A DNA stretch of 64,000 nucleotides from Sphingomonas alpina (GTDB lineage Bacteria; Pseudomonadota; Alphaproteobacteria; Sphingomonadales; Sphingomonadaceae). Shown here piece by piece: positions 7,712 through 16,838 of this stretch. Location of the stretch: the NCBI RefSeq assembly GCF_014490665.1, contig NZ_CP061038.1:1860001-1924000 (forward strand). Reading direction: 5' to 3'. The notes beneath the pieces are model-generated. The model did no database searches. It had not been told where the DNA came from and saw nothing but the letters and a program-made list of their open reading frames with translations. How positions within the stretch are numbered: position 1 is the stretch's first letter; each line of letters opens with the position of its first letter. The position numbers and the translations under genes are program-made.

Positions 7712-8971
7712 ATGCGCCGCGTTGTCGTAACCGGACTTGGACTCGTCACCCCGCTCGGCGCAGACGTCGAAACGGCCTGGGCGAACATTCTCGCGGCCAA
7801 ATCGGGCGCGGGCACCATCACGCGTTTCGATGCCAGCGACTATGCCTGCCGCATCGCCTGCGAGGTGAAGCCGCCCGAGCATGAATATGGCTTCGATCCA
7901 GGCAAACGTGTCGATCACAAGGTGCAGCGCCAGGTCGATCCGTTCATCATCTACGGCATCGACGCAGCCGGCCAGGCGCTGGAAGACGCCGGTCTGCTCG
8001 ACATGACCGAAGAGCAGAAATATCGCGCCGGCTGCTCGATCGGCGCCGGGATCGGCGGCCTGCCAGGCATCGCCAGCGAATCGATCGTGCTGCACGAAAA
8101 GGGCCCGCGGCGAGTCTCTCCGCACTTCGTCCATGGTCGCCTGATCAACCTGATCACTGGCCAGGTGCAGATCAAATACGGTCTGATGGGCCCGAATCAT
8201 GCCGTCGTCACAGCGTGTTCCACCGGCGCGCATTCGATCGGCGACGCCGCGCGGATGATCGCGATGGACGATGCCGATGTGATGCTCGCCGGCGGCGCGG
8301 AAGGCGCGATTTGCCCGCTCGGCATCGCCGGATTCGCTCAGGCGCGCGCGCTCTCGACCAATTTCAACGACACGCCGGAACGCGCCAGCCGCCCCTATGA
8401 CGTCGATCGCGACGGCTTCGTGATGGGCGAGGGGGCCGGTATCGTCTGCCTCGAGGAATATGAGCACGCCAAGGCGCGCGGTGCGAAGATCTACGCCGAG
8501 GTGATCGGCTATGGCCTGTCAGGCGACGCCTATCACGTCACCGCGCCGCACCCCGAAGGGTCGGGCGCGTTCCGTTCGATGGAAATGGCGATGAAGAAGT
8601 CGGGCCTGTCGCTGGCGGACATCGATTATATCAACGCGCACGGCACTTCGACCCCGCTTGGAGACGAGCTCGAGCTGAATGCAGTGCGCCGCCTGTTCGG
8701 CAACAATATCGACACGCTGTCGATGAGCTCAACCAAGTCGGCGATCGGGCATCTGCTCGGCGGTGCCGGCGCGGTGGAGAGCATCTTCTGCATCCTCGCG
8801 CTGCGCGACCAGATCGTGCCGCCCACACTCAACCTCGACAATCCGAGCGAGAATTGCGTTGGCGTCGATCTCGTCCCGCACAAGGCGAAGGAACGCAAAG
8901 TGAAGGCGGTGTTGAACAACTCGTTCGGCTTTGGCGGCACCAATGCCAGCCTCGTCATGCGCGCGATCTGA
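7712..8971 (+). CDS. fabF: 3-oxoacyl-ACP synthase II (KAS II)
   Basis: A 419-residue condensing enzyme that extends acyl-ACP with malonyl-ACP. The Cys-His-His triad is intact: cysteine in VVTACSTGAHSIG (about residue 169), histidine in INAHGTSTPLGD and histidine in IGHLLGGAG. The N-terminal RRVVVTGLGLVTPLG and the C-terminal NNSFGFGGTNASL are classic FabF. GGAG precedes the ATG. It lies 152 bases after acpP and six bases before mltG, so fabF and mltG are probably co-transcribed. Confidence 0.97.
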   Translation: MRRVVVTGLGLVTPLGADVETAWANILAAKSGAGTITRFDASDYACRIACEVKPPEHEYGFDPGKRVDHKVQRQVDPFIIYGIDAAGQALEDAGLLDMTEEQKYRAGCSIGAGIGGLPGIASESIVLHEKGPRRVSPHFVHGRLINLITGQVQIKYGLMGPNHAVVTACSTGAHSIGDAARMIAMDDADVMLAGGAEGAICPLGIAGFAQARALSTNFNDTPERASRPYDVDRDGFVMGEGAGIVCLEEYEHAKARGAKIYAEVIGYGLSGDAYHVTAPHPEGSGAFRSMEMAMKKSGLSLADIDYINAHGTSTPLGDELELNAVRRLFGNNIDTLSMSSTKSAIGHLLGGAGAVESIFCILALRDQIVPPTLNLDNPSENCVGVDLVPHKAKERKVKAVLNNSFGFGGTNASLVMRAI

Positions 8972-8977
8972 CCTGGT

Positions 8978-9946
8978 GTGCGCAAACTCGGCTGTTCCGC
9001 GCTGATTCTGGCGCTCATCACCATCGTGGCGGCGATGAGTGTGGTCTATTATTGGGGCGGCAGCGGGCCGCTTAAGCGCAATATCACGATCAGCATCGCG
9101 CCGGGCACCGGCATGGGGCAGGCCGCGGATCAGCTCGAAAAGGCCGGCGCGATCGGATCGGCGAGCAATTTCAAGCTGCTTGCGCGCATCTTTGGCGGCG
9201 GGCAGGGGATCAAGGCGGGCGAATATAGCTTGCCCGCGCATCTCAGCCGGGCCGATATCCTGAAGCTGCTGCAGGGCGGCAAGACGCTGCAGCGCTTCGT
9301 CATGATCGCGCCGGGCTGGCCGTCGGTGACGGTCAAGGAAGCGTTGATGAAAAAGGACGAGCTGGAAGGGCCGGTGGACGTGCCGGCAGAGGGCTCCATC
9401 ATGCCCGACAGCTACAGCTTCCAGCGCGGCGACACGCGCGCGTCGATGGTCAAGCGGATGCAGCGCGCCATGACGCAATATCTCGCCGCAGCCTGGGCAA
9501 AACGCAAACCCGGCATTGCCGTGACGACGTCGCGCGACGCGTTGATCCTGGCTTCGATCGTCGAGAAGGAAACGGGCAAGACGAGCGAGCGGCGCCTGGT
9601 CGCGGCGGTCTATTCGAACCGGCTGAAACGCGGCATGCCGCTTCAGGCCGATCCGACCGTGATCTATCCTGTGACCAAGGGGCGTCCGCTCGGGCGCCGT
9701 ATCCTGCGTTCGGAACTGCAGGCCGATAATGGTTACAACACCTATGCTATGACCGGCCTGCCGGCGGGCCCGATCGCCAACCCGGGGCGCGGTTCGATCG
9801 ACGCGGTACTGGATCCGGCGCAATCCAATGCGCTCTATTTCGTTGCCGACGGCACTGGCGGGCATGTCTTTGCCGACACGCTTGAACAGCATAATGCCAA
9901 TGTCCAGAAATGGTATGCGATCAGGCGCGCGCGCGGAGAGATGTGA
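8978..9946 (+). CDS. mltG: Endolytic murein transglycosylase MltG
   Basis: A 322-residue membrane-anchored enzyme of the YceG/MltG family. It cleaves nascent glycan strands inside the polymer and so sets peptidoglycan chain ends. One N-terminal membrane helix (ALILALITIVAAMSVVYYWG) is followed by a LysM-like part and the catalytic domain with ILASIVEKETGK (catalytic glutamate), then PLQADPTVIYP and YNTYAMTGLPAGPIANPG. The start is GTG, six bases after fabF. The fabF-mltG pairing is common in alphaproteobacteria. Confidence 0.95.
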   Translation: MRKLGCSALILALITIVAAMSVVYYWGGSGPLKRNITISIAPGTGMGQAADQLEKAGAIGSASNFKLLARIFGGGQGIKAGEYSLPAHLSRADILKLLQGGKTLQRFVMIAPGWPSVTVKEALMKKDELEGPVDVPAEGSIMPDSYSFQRGDTRASMVKRMQRAMTQYLAAAWAKRKPGIAVTTSRDALILASIVEKETGKTSERRLVAAVYSNRLKRGMPLQADPTVIYPVTKGRPLGRRILRSELQADNGYNTYAMTGLPAGPIANPGRGSIDAVLDPAQSNALYFVADGTGGHVFADTLEQHNANVQKWYAIRRARGEM

Positions 9947-9992
9947 TCGGCACGCGGCGCGGCGGCCATGTCCGGACCGGCGCATTTGGGGG

Positions 9993-11279
9993 ATGATGAT
10001 GCCGCCGATCCTGACCGCCGTGTCGGCCTTTTGGCGAACCCGATCGCTCGCTCGCCGCCTGAAGACATCCGATGACGTCCGTGCATGGCAGGCCCGGCGC
10101 ATCGAAGCCTTTCTCGCCCGGTCTGTGCCTCGCGTCCGCGCCTATGCCGGCCGGCCCGTGGATCGCCTCGCCGATCTGCCGATCGTCGACAAGGCGAGTT
10201 TGCTCGCCGACTTTGCTGCCTTCAACCGACCCGGAATCACCGTGGATGAAGTCCGCAGCGCGATCGACCGGGGTGAGGATCGCGTACGGGGCTATCCGAT
10301 TGGTCAGAGCACCGGTACCAGCGGCAATCGCGGTTATTTCGTGATCAGCGAGGCGGAGCGTTTCGTCTGGCTCGGCACGATCCTCGCCAAGACGCTGCCC
10401 GATATCCTGTGGCGACGGCACCGCGTCGCACTCGCCCTACCGGGTTTCTCGACGCTGTACCGCTCGGCTGAACGCGGGCGGCGCATTGCCTTGCGCTTTT
10501 TCGATCTTGCCCAGGGCGTCGATGCCTGGGCCGATCAACTGGCCGAGTTTGCGCCCGACACGATCGTCGCGCCGCCCAAGGTCTTGCGCCGTCTCGCCGA
10601 GATGGACCGGCTGCCGGCGCGCAATATCTTCAGCGGCGCCGAAGTGCTCGACCCGCTCGATCGACGGGTGATCGAGGCCGCGACTGGCGCGCAGGTGCGC
10701 GAAATCTATATGGCGACAGAAGGATTGTTCGGCGTCGCCTGTCCCCAGGGCACGCTCCATCTCGCGGAGGATGCCGTGCATTTCGAATGGCAGCCTTCCG
10801 GCGACAGCGGCCTCGCCATCCCGCTGATCACCGATTTTACCCGCTCCACCCAAGTCATGGCGCGTTACCGCATGAATGACTTGCTGGCATTGTCCGATCG
10901 CCCTTGCGCGTGCGGATCGCCGCTCCAGGCCGTGGCGCGGATCGAGGGGCGGCAGGACGACGTGTTCCAGCTATTGGCCGCGGACGGCAGGTTCCGTATG
11001 GTCACGCCTGATGTGCTGCGCAACGCCGTGATCGACAGCGACCGCGCGATTGACGATTTCCGGATCGTGCAGACCGGCCCGCGCAGCATCGCTATTGCCT
11101 TGTCGGATCGACTTGGCGCGGCAGCCGATGATGCGGTCAAGGCAGCCCTGACGACGCTTGCCGAAGATATCGGCATCGGTGCTCTGGAAATCACCGTCAC
11201 GCGCGGCATCGCCATTCCGTTCGACCGCAAACTGCGCCGGGTTCGACGCGAATGGTCGCCGGATCAGGGCGTGATCTGA
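9993..11279 (+). CDS. Adenylate-forming enzyme, F390-synthetase/PaaK-like
   Basis: About 428 residues, related to the phenylacetate-CoA ligase/coenzyme F390 synthetase group of adenylate-forming enzymes, which activate a carboxylate (or other acid) as an acyl-adenylate. The phosphate loop reads IGQSTGTSGNRGYF near residue 105. IFSGAEVL and YMATEGLFGVAC correspond to the later ATP-binding motifs. CACG near the middle recalls the metal-binding turn of PaaK relatives, and RKLRRVRREW at the end holds the C-terminal lysine region. Three ATGs in a row (9993, 9996, 9999) follow GGGGG; the last is best spaced. The gene runs towards the Rieske gene and overlaps its end by 16 bases. The substrate is unknown. 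Confidence 0.8.
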   Translation: MMMPPILTAVSAFWRTRSLARRLKTSDDVRAWQARRIEAFLARSVPRVRAYAGRPVDRLADLPIVDKASLLADFAAFNRPGITVDEVRSAIDRGEDRVRGYPIGQSTGTSGNRGYFVISEAERFVWLGTILAKTLPDILWRRHRVALALPGFSTLYRSAERGRRIALRFFDLAQGVDAWADQLAEFAPDTIVAPPKVLRRLAEMDRLPARNIFSGAEVLDPLDRRVIEAATGAQVREIYMATEGLFGVACPQGTLHLAEDAVHFEWQPSGDSGLAIPLITDFTRSTQVMARYRMNDLLALSDRPCACGSPLQAVARIEGRQDDVFQLLAADGRFRMVTPDVLRNAVIDSDRAIDDFRIVQTGPRSIAIALSDRLGAAADDAVKAALTTLAEDIGIGALEITVTRGIAIPFDRKLRRVRREWSPDQGVI

Positions 11280-12265
11280 AACGTCTTTCGCTCTTCGGCT
11301 TGGGGCTTGCCGTTCAACAGCCGCCAGATCGTCGGCCCGAAAAAATCGACCGGCCCGATCGCATAGTCCGGTCCGCCGAAACGCGCAGCATTGCGTGCCT
11401 GATCGGCGAGCGCGGCGCGATCCTGAAACAGGATCGGCAGATTGAACGCCGTGATCAGGGCGCGTTTGAGCCAAGCCGGCATAAATCCCTTGCGCGTTGC
11501 GAAATGCGCATAGGGTCGTGTCCGGTGGTGATCTTCGGGGGCCAGGATCACGGTAATGGCAATCGTCAGGCCACGCTTGTCCTCGAATGCGATCTGCACG
11601 ATGGTCGGCGCAAAATAGCGCCCATAGCTATGGACTCTGTCCCCCTCGCTCACCCGCTGCAGCCAAGTCATCGTCGCGCGATTTTCGGTGTAGCGCGCTT
11701 CGCAGCCCCAGGGCCCGAGCGTCAGGTCGACTTGCATCGAATTAGGCGTACGGGAGGCGCGGACCAGCCCGGGATGCAGGAAATAGGAGTGCATCGGGTC
11801 GAGCAAATTCTCGATCGCATCGGCCAGGTTCGCGGTCGATCCCTTGACCGGCCACCAGTAGTTATCAAAGGCGGCGTTCCCGATCTCGCTCGGCAATGCC
11901 GGAAAAGGTGACGGATTCTCGGCCAAGCTGGTCCAGACCAGTCCATTCTTGACCGTCACCGGGTGTGACCGTGCCGCGACGGCGGGGCAGCTCGCGGATC
12001 CGGGTACCCTGGTACATTGACCGTCGGGCCTGAACTCCCAACCATGATAAGGGCAGACAATGGCGTCACCCTTCACGCACCCCTGCGACAAACGGACGTT
12101 GCGGTGAGGGCAGCGGTCGTCGAACACGGCGACGCCAGTCGAATGGCGATAGACCATCAAAGCTCGCCCCATCAGCCGCGTAGCGAGCGGTTTGCTGCGA
12201 ACGGCGCGGGCATAGGCAACCGGATGCCATCCATCCCTGACAGCGGCCGGCCATATATCCGACAT
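11264..12265 (-). CDS. Rieske [2Fe-2S] non-heme iron oxygenase
   Basis: A 333-residue oxygenase component. The Rieske cluster ligands are present (CPHRN near residue 50 and CPYHGW about 20 residues later), as is the mononuclear iron site ENLLDPMHSYFLHPG (D-x2-H-x4-H). Enzymes of this class hydroxylate, demethylate or desaturate small molecules using electrons from a separate reductase, and no reductase gene is nearby. The ATG at 12265 follows GGAAAGGG and lies four bases after the BtaA-like stop codon, so it is the last gene of the operon. It overlaps the convergent adenylate-forming gene by 16 bases. Confidence 0.85.
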   Translation of the reverse strand: MSDIWPAAVRDGWHPVAYARAVRSKPLATRLMGRALMVYRHSTGVAVFDDRCPHRNVRLSQGCVKGDAIVCPYHGWEFRPDGQCTRVPGSASCPAVAARSHPVTVKNGLVWTSLAENPSPFPALPSEIGNAAFDNYWWPVKGSTANLADAIENLLDPMHSYFLHPGLVRASRTPNSMQVDLTLGPWGCEARYTENRATMTWLQRVSEGDRVHSYGRYFAPTIVQIAFEDKRGLTIAITVILAPEDHHRTRPYAHFATRKGFMPAWLKRALITAFNLPILFQDRAALADQARNAARFGGPDYAIGPVDFFGPTIWRLLNGKPQAEERKTFQITP

Positions 12266-12269
12266 CGCT

Positions 12270-13352
12270 TCAGCCCTTTCCAGCAACGACAAAGGAATAG
12301 AAAAAAGCTCGGTCCTCCCGGAAGAGCTGATCTTCGAGAGCCCGGTCACGCGTGAATCCCAACGCCTCGGGCAGATCGGTCCCCGATTTGTTGAAGAATT
12401 TTCTTTCGCACACACGCCCGTCTGCCGTCACGGCCCTTGCCAGACTGGCCCATACGCCGCGCTGCACCTCGACATCGCAATAGGAGGAATAGTCCGACAG
12501 CGACACGGCGCCGAGGCTGTCTGGTGCGCAGTCGCGCAGGAAATCCTGTATGGAAGCCGTCACGAATTGCACCCGATCGATCCGCGTGCGGATCTGCGCG
12601 AATCCCGCCTCGCTCAGATAGGGGGGCAGGGCCTGTGACGGATAAGTACCGTTCAGCATCAGCCAGGCGAAGGGGCTTTCCGACAGTAAATGGTGCTTAG
12701 CGACATGATCGAACCGCGCCCGTACATAGCGGTAAATGTCGAAATCCGGGGCGACAAAGGCGATACCCGGTTCGCGCGCAACGTGTGTCCACAGAAATCG
12801 GATCGACAACAATCGCAGGAACAGCCGCCAGCGACGGTCATCCCAGGTGCCGCGCCACAATCCATGTTGGGCATCCAGTGTCGCCGCGGTCAGCAGTCGT
12901 GCGGCAAGATCGCGACGACGGCTGCCCGCGAGCTTCTGGATCGATCGCAGAAACCCTTCCCATCTGCCGCAATAGATGATGCCGGTCGCGATGTGCTTGG
13001 GATGATGCTCCCAGAACTGCCGGGCATCCGGTGACAGATCGGGCGCCAATCGGGCGAATTGCCGGTCACGGTCGGTTGAAGGGGTGATACCGGCAAAGTC
13101 TCGAAATTCACCGTAGCTGAGGCGTCGGTAAGCAGATGCCAGCAGTTCGGCGAGAGCGGTCTGAGCCGGATTCTGATCGATCGAGATGATGGATGCCGGG
13201 TCTTCGATCAGCAGGTCGAAGGTCCGCGATCCGCTGGCGGTAATGCTCAGCACGCGACGGCCTTTCGGTTGCAGCGCGCGGCATTCGCTGCGCGTGTCCT
13301 CGTTGCTCGCGGCATACCAGATGGCACGGCTGTCGAGTTGCGACGCCTTCAC
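12270..13352 (-). CDS. BtaA-like 3-amino-3-carboxypropyl transferase (DUF3419)
   Basis: A 360-residue protein of the BtaA/DUF3419 family. BtaA moves the 3-amino-3-carboxypropyl group of S-adenosylmethionine onto diacylglycerol in betaine-lipid synthesis. Family features visible here are the cofactor-binding start (GRRVLSITASGSRTFDLL with IDQNPAQTALAEL), WEGFLRSIQKL and the late SLSDYSSYCDV segment. There is no BtaB N-methyltransferase nearby, so the trimethylated betaine lipid DGTS is not an obvious product. The start is GTG inside a GTGA overlap with the upstream hydrolase gene. The acceptor molecule is not known. Confidence 0.8.
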   Translation of the reverse strand: MKASQLDSRAIWYAASNEDTRSECRALQPKGRRVLSITASGSRTFDLLIEDPASIISIDQNPAQTALAELLASAYRRLSYGEFRDFAGITPSTDRDRQFARLAPDLSPDARQFWEHHPKHIATGIIYCGRWEGFLRSIQKLAGSRRRDLAARLLTAATLDAQHGLWRGTWDDRRWRLFLRLLSIRFLWTHVAREPGIAFVAPDFDIYRYVRARFDHVAKHHLLSESPFAWLMLNGTYPSQALPPYLSEAGFAQIRTRIDRVQFVTASIQDFLRDCAPDSLGAVSLSDYSSYCDVEVQRGVWASLARAVTADGRVCERKFFNKSGTDLPEALGFTRDRALEDQLFREDRAFFYSFVVAGKG

Positions 13353-14200
13353 GCGCTAATTCCACCCGGCTCGGCTTCGGCGGCGCGCTCGAGGCAATGG
13401 GCGGGCGTGAGGCGGATCTCCGGATTGCGGCGCCACAGTGCGTTGAGCCGCCGCAAGGTCGCCTCGACCCGCTTGGCACTGCCGAGCAAATTGCTGGTGA
13501 TCGCCGGCGGCGGCATGTCGCGGCGGATCGCATCGGTCGACCAGGCTGCATCGGCGACCAGGAAATGCTCGCCATGGGCGCTGTCGTTGATCACCGCGCC
13601 CCAATGCCCGGGGCAATGTCCGGGCAGTTCGACCGCCAGCACGCTGCCGTCGCCGAGAATATCCGCGCCCATGTCGAAAGGCTGCAACGCGCCGGGGAGC
13701 ATCATGCGCGGGGCGTCTTCGAAGAACCGCGCCCGCGCCGCGATGTCGGCGGGCAACAACGCGCGCAGCATGCCGCGCCGTACCGCTGCAAAACGTCCAC
13801 TCGAACAAGCCGCGTCGAGCCCCGTCCTGGAGCAATGGATCGCCGCATTGGGAAAGGCATGCGTGCCGGCGACATGATCGGCATGGAAGTGCGACAGGAT
13901 CAGGTGGCGGATATCACCCGGCGCCAGCCCGAAGCGCTGCAGCTGCGCCGCAACCTCGGCACCTGCCGCCAGCGTGACCGGCGTCAGCCAGCGGTAGAAG
14001 CGTTCCGGAAAGGGCTCGGTTGCGGCAAAGAAGGCGGGATCATAGCCGGTATCGAACAGTATCGGCCCCTCGACCGGATGGATGATCAGGATCGACAGCG
14101 CCGGAAAGACTGCCGGACGCCAGCTTCCGTCGCGGATCGTCATGCGCTGTGGATGAACGCAGTGGCCGGCGCGTATCAGGGTAACGATCGTCTCACGCAT
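13349..14200 (-). CDS. Metallo-beta-lactamase-fold hydrolase
   Basis: A 283-residue hydrolase with the two-metal site of the metallo-beta-lactamase fold: LSHFHADHVAG (H-x-H-x-D-H), then PGHCPGHWG for the third histidine, the bridging aspartate in LVADAAW and a last histidine in LTPAHCLE. The family includes lactonases and thioesterase-like enzymes; the sequence alone does not name the substrate. The ATG at 14200 overlaps the end of the epimerase frame (ATGCGTGA), and its own stop overlaps the next start (GTGA), so translation is probably coupled. In the cluster it could release or edit an acyl intermediate; this is inference. Confidence 0.85.
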   Translation of the reverse strand: MRETIVTLIRAGHCVHPQRMTIRDGSWRPAVFPALSILIIHPVEGPILFDTGYDPAFFAATEPFPERFYRWLTPVTLAAGAEVAAQLQRFGLAPGDIRHLILSHFHADHVAGTHAFPNAAIHCSRTGLDAACSSGRFAAVRRGMLRALLPADIAARARFFEDAPRMMLPGALQPFDMGADILGDGSVLAVELPGHCPGHWGAVINDSAHGEHFLVADAAWSTDAIRRDMPPPAITSNLLGSAKRVEATLRRLNALWRRNPEIRLTPAHCLERAAEAEPGGISA

Positions 14201-15180
14201 TATCGGGCTCCCGCGCCTGCAGCGCATGATCGACCATCGCTTCAACGCGGTGACGCGGTGTCCAGCCGAGCAGCGCCTTGGCACGGTCGAGGCACAGGGT
14301 TTGCGAATAAGCGAGAGTCATGATCGTGTAGCGCGTCGCCGGTGGCTCGGGCCGTCCCGGTAACAGCGCTGCAACATGTTCCATTGCGCCCGCCACGGCC
14401 AGGGCAAGCGGAATGGGTACGGCTTTGTACCGCACAACGGCCCCCATTCGGGCGAAAAGCAAATCAAGCAGCTCGCGCACCGGCCGCGGATCGCCGCCGG
14501 AGATATTGATTGCCTGGCCGCCTGCATCCTCGCGGTGCCGGTCGGCGGCGATGAACGCCGCCGTCGCGTCGCGCACATCGGTCGGCTCGATCAGCGCCTG
14601 TCCGTCGCCGGGCAATGGGAAGCGTCCGCGCGCCGCCGCCCGCATCAGGCGCGGGAGCAGCACCGTGTCATGCGGCCCGACGATTGCGCGCGGCCGTAGC
14701 GCCACGGTCCGAAAATCGGGTGCATTGGCCGCCAGCACGATCTGTTCGGCGGCATATTTGGTCGCTACATAGTCATTGGCGAAGGGGTTCGCGACTGGAC
14801 TGTCCTCGCTCAATCCGATCTCGATTGCGGCGCTCGGCGTAGATGGATGGGGTCGAGGCATGGATGAACGCCTGGCATTCGGCCGCCTGTGCCGCCCGCA
14901 ACAAGCGGTCGGTTGCCGCCACATTGATACGCTGAAACATATCTCGCCTTCCCCAGGGCGACGACAGAGCGGCAAGGTGAAACACCACATCCACACCATC
15001 TGTCAGGGGCTCAACCGGGTCGGTCACCAGATCGGCGGCGGCGAACGGCACGCCAAGTGTGGCACCGATCCGCGCATCGCGCCCGGTCGCGGTGACGCGG
15101 TAGCCATCATCGATCAACGCGCCGACCAAGGCACGGCCGAGCCCGCCCGTTGCCCCGGTGACAAGGGCATGACGGCTCAC
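14193..15180 (-). pseudogene. NAD-dependent epimerase/3-beta-HSD family protein, frameshifted
   Basis: Two overlapping frames together encode one extended short-chain dehydrogenase of about 328 residues. The first (from ATG 15180) has the cofactor motif TGATGGLGRAL and runs to STPSIYAE. The second resumes with AIEIGLSEDSP, the active-site FANDYVATKYAAE (Y-x3-K) and a normal C-terminus. The break lies within 14827-14839, where one extra base (or two missing) shifts the frame. Relatives include OleD-type 2-alkyl-3-ketoacid reductases and steroid dehydrogenases. The start overlaps the ketoacyl synthase stop (ATGA). Downstream genes look intact, so this may be a recent mutation or an assembly error. 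Confidence 0.85.
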
Positions 15181-16178
15181 CAGCGGATCACCGCGCCGCC
15201 CAGCGATACGCCGGCCGAGGTGCCGATCAGCAGGCTGTGCGAGCCTGGCGGGGTGCGTCCGCTTGTTCGCGCGACATGCAGCGTGTGTGGCATGCCGGTC
15301 GCGATCTGATTGCCGTGGTCGCGGAAGATATCGACCGTTCTGGCATGGCCGTCCGGTACCGAACGCTTGAGATGCTCGAGCGCAGCGGCGCTAGCCTGGT
15401 GCGGGATGATCGTATCGATGGCACCGATTGGCATGTCCGAATCGGCGAGCAGGCGCTTCAGAAATGGCGGAAAGCGCCGGGCTGTGGCACTGAACAGGCC
15501 AGGCCCGTCCATTCGGAAACGGCTTACGGCAAGGAAACCCTCGATATCGTCATGCGGACGAAGCCGCGTACCGCCTGCTTCGAGCCGGCATAGATCCGCC
15601 CCATCGCCAAAGGTGCTGAGCCGCATAGCCAGCATCCGGCTCGGCCCGCCCGCCTCGATCGCCATCGCTGCGGCGCCATCGCCAAAGATCGCCGATGCCT
15701 CGGGCGAGCCATAATCAAGTGCTGCAGAGGCAATATCGGACGAAACGATCAACCCGCGCCGCCATTTACCCAACGCCATACCCATCAACATGGTGTCGAG
15801 TGCGACAAGGAAGGAGAGGCAGGTGGCATTGACGTCGAACGCTGCAATGCCGCCGCCGCCAATGCCCAGCCGTCGCTGGATCAGCGGCGCAGTGCCGGGG
15901 ATCGGCTGCTCCATCACCCCGCAGGCGGCGATCAGCACGTCGAGATCCTCCGCATTCCAATCGGCATCGGCCAGCGCGACCGCACCTGCCTGTGCCCCTA
16001 GCATCGAGCTCGTTTCGTCCGGCTGGGCATAATGGCGCGTCGCGATTCCGAAATTGGCTTCGGTCCAGCCAGCTTCGGCGCCGATCCTGGCATCGATGTC
16101 GGTCGAAGGAACAAGTGACCGTGGCAGCGCTCTGCCGCTGCCCGCCAGACGAAATCCAATGCCCCGAATCGCGTTCAT
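15177..16178 (-). CDS. 3-oxoacyl-ACP synthase III family protein (KAS III/FabH-like)
   Basis: A 333-residue thiolase-fold condensing enzyme. The Cys-His-Asn triad of KAS III is intact: cysteine in FDVNATCLSFL, histidine in IIPHQASA and asparagine in RDHGNQIATGMP. The family ranges from FabH to OleA and to enzymes of secondary metabolism. As the housekeeping fab genes lie elsewhere and this copy sits with a reductase, hydrolase and oxygenase, a role in a dedicated pathway is more likely than general fatty-acid initiation. There is no ribosome-binding site before the ATG, and the predicted transcript start falls on or next to it, so the message may be leaderless. Confidence 0.88.
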   Translation of the reverse strand: MNAIRGIGFRLAGSGRALPRSLVPSTDIDARIGAEAGWTEANFGIATRHYAQPDETSSMLGAQAGAVALADADWNAEDLDVLIAACGVMEQPIPGTAPLIQRRLGIGGGGIAAFDVNATCLSFLVALDTMLMGMALGKWRRGLIVSSDIASAALDYGSPEASAIFGDGAAAMAIEAGGPSRMLAMRLSTFGDGADLCRLEAGGTRLRPHDDIEGFLAVSRFRMDGPGLFSATARRFPPFLKRLLADSDMPIGAIDTIIPHQASAAALEHLKRSVPDGHARTVDIFRDHGNQIATGMPHTLHVARTSGRTPPGSHSLLIGTSAGVSLGGAVIRW

Positions 16179-16184
16179 GAGCTA

Positions 16185-16213
16185 ATATTGAACGGTGTTC
16201 ATTTCTTTGTAAA
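16185..16213 (-). promoter_or_regulatory. Promoter and operator of the KAS III operon
   Basis: On the minus strand TTTACA (16213-16208), a 17-base spacer and CAATAT (16190-16185) form a promoter whose start point would be near 16178, the ATG of the KAS III gene. A perfect palindrome, TGAAC-GGT-GTTCA (16189-16201), overlaps the spacer and the -10 box. A matching imperfect copy lies before the neighbouring TetR gene, so it is the likely TetR operator. Confidence 0.6.
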
Positions 16214-16217
16214 GAGC

Positions 16218-16805
16218 TCAGACGGCGGCAATGGTTTCAAGCACCCGGCGATAGACAGTCTCCAGTGGGGTCTCTTCGCCCAGCAGCTGGAAGGTGCCGT
16301 TGAGAGTGAAGAAGCAATGGCCGTGCACCGTCGCCAGAAGCGATCGGGTCAGCGCGTCGGCCTCATCCATCTTGTCTTCCGGCAGCACGGCGGCGATCTC
16401 GTCACGGACGATGCCGGTCAGCGACCGGATCTGCTCGCGATAATATTCCGGCGCTCGTACATCGTCGGGAAGACGGTGGTCGTACAGCGCGGTCCAGGCA
16501 TGGCGGTGGAGGATGGCGAATTCGAAATAGGCCTCGACCAGAGTGCGCAGCCGGCCTTGCTCGATTCCGTCCAGCCGTGCCTCGAGATGCGCCTGCCACA
16601 GGGCCAGTGTCCGCGCGTTGATCGCCAGGACCAACAAGTCATAGGATTCGAACACGTTGTAGAGCGTGCCGATCGAATAGCCGATCCGCTTGGCCACTTC
16701 TCGGGCGGAGAAATGCGCGAAGCCGACCTCCGAAATCTGGCGATGGCCCTCGCGGACGATCATCGCCTTCAATTCCTCGCGCGTATGATCCGATCGTCTG
16801 GCCAT
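16218..16805 (-). CDS. TetR family transcriptional regulator
   Basis: A 195-residue regulator with an N-terminal helix-turn-helix of TetR type: GFAHFSAREVAKRIGYSIGTLYNVF (about residues 28-52), followed by an all-helical ligand domain. TetR proteins usually repress neighbouring operons and release on binding a small molecule. Its stop codon is 39 bases upstream of the KAS III start, and all lie on the same strand. Matching palindromes before this gene and before the KAS III gene indicate that it controls itself and the operon. The C-terminal ligand domain (GHCFFTLNGTF) gives no clue to the effector. Confidence 0.92.
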   Translation of the reverse strand: MARRSDHTREELKAMIVREGHRQISEVGFAHFSAREVAKRIGYSIGTLYNVFESYDLLVLAINARTLALWQAHLEARLDGIEQGRLRTLVEAYFEFAILHRHAWTALYDHRLPDDVRAPEYYREQIRSLTGIVRDEIAAVLPEDKMDEADALTRSLLATVHGHCFFTLNGTFQLLGEETPLETVYRRVLETIAAV

Positions 16806-16838
16806 GATCCCTTATCGTCGAGCCGAGGCGGTAACCAT

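Noticed and set aside
8729..10102. Long minus-strand open frame (457 codons) opposite mltG and fabF
   Set aside because: It mirrors two well-identified genes, and its composition is arginine/histidine-rich, as expected for antisense frames in GC-rich DNA. It has no recognisable motif.
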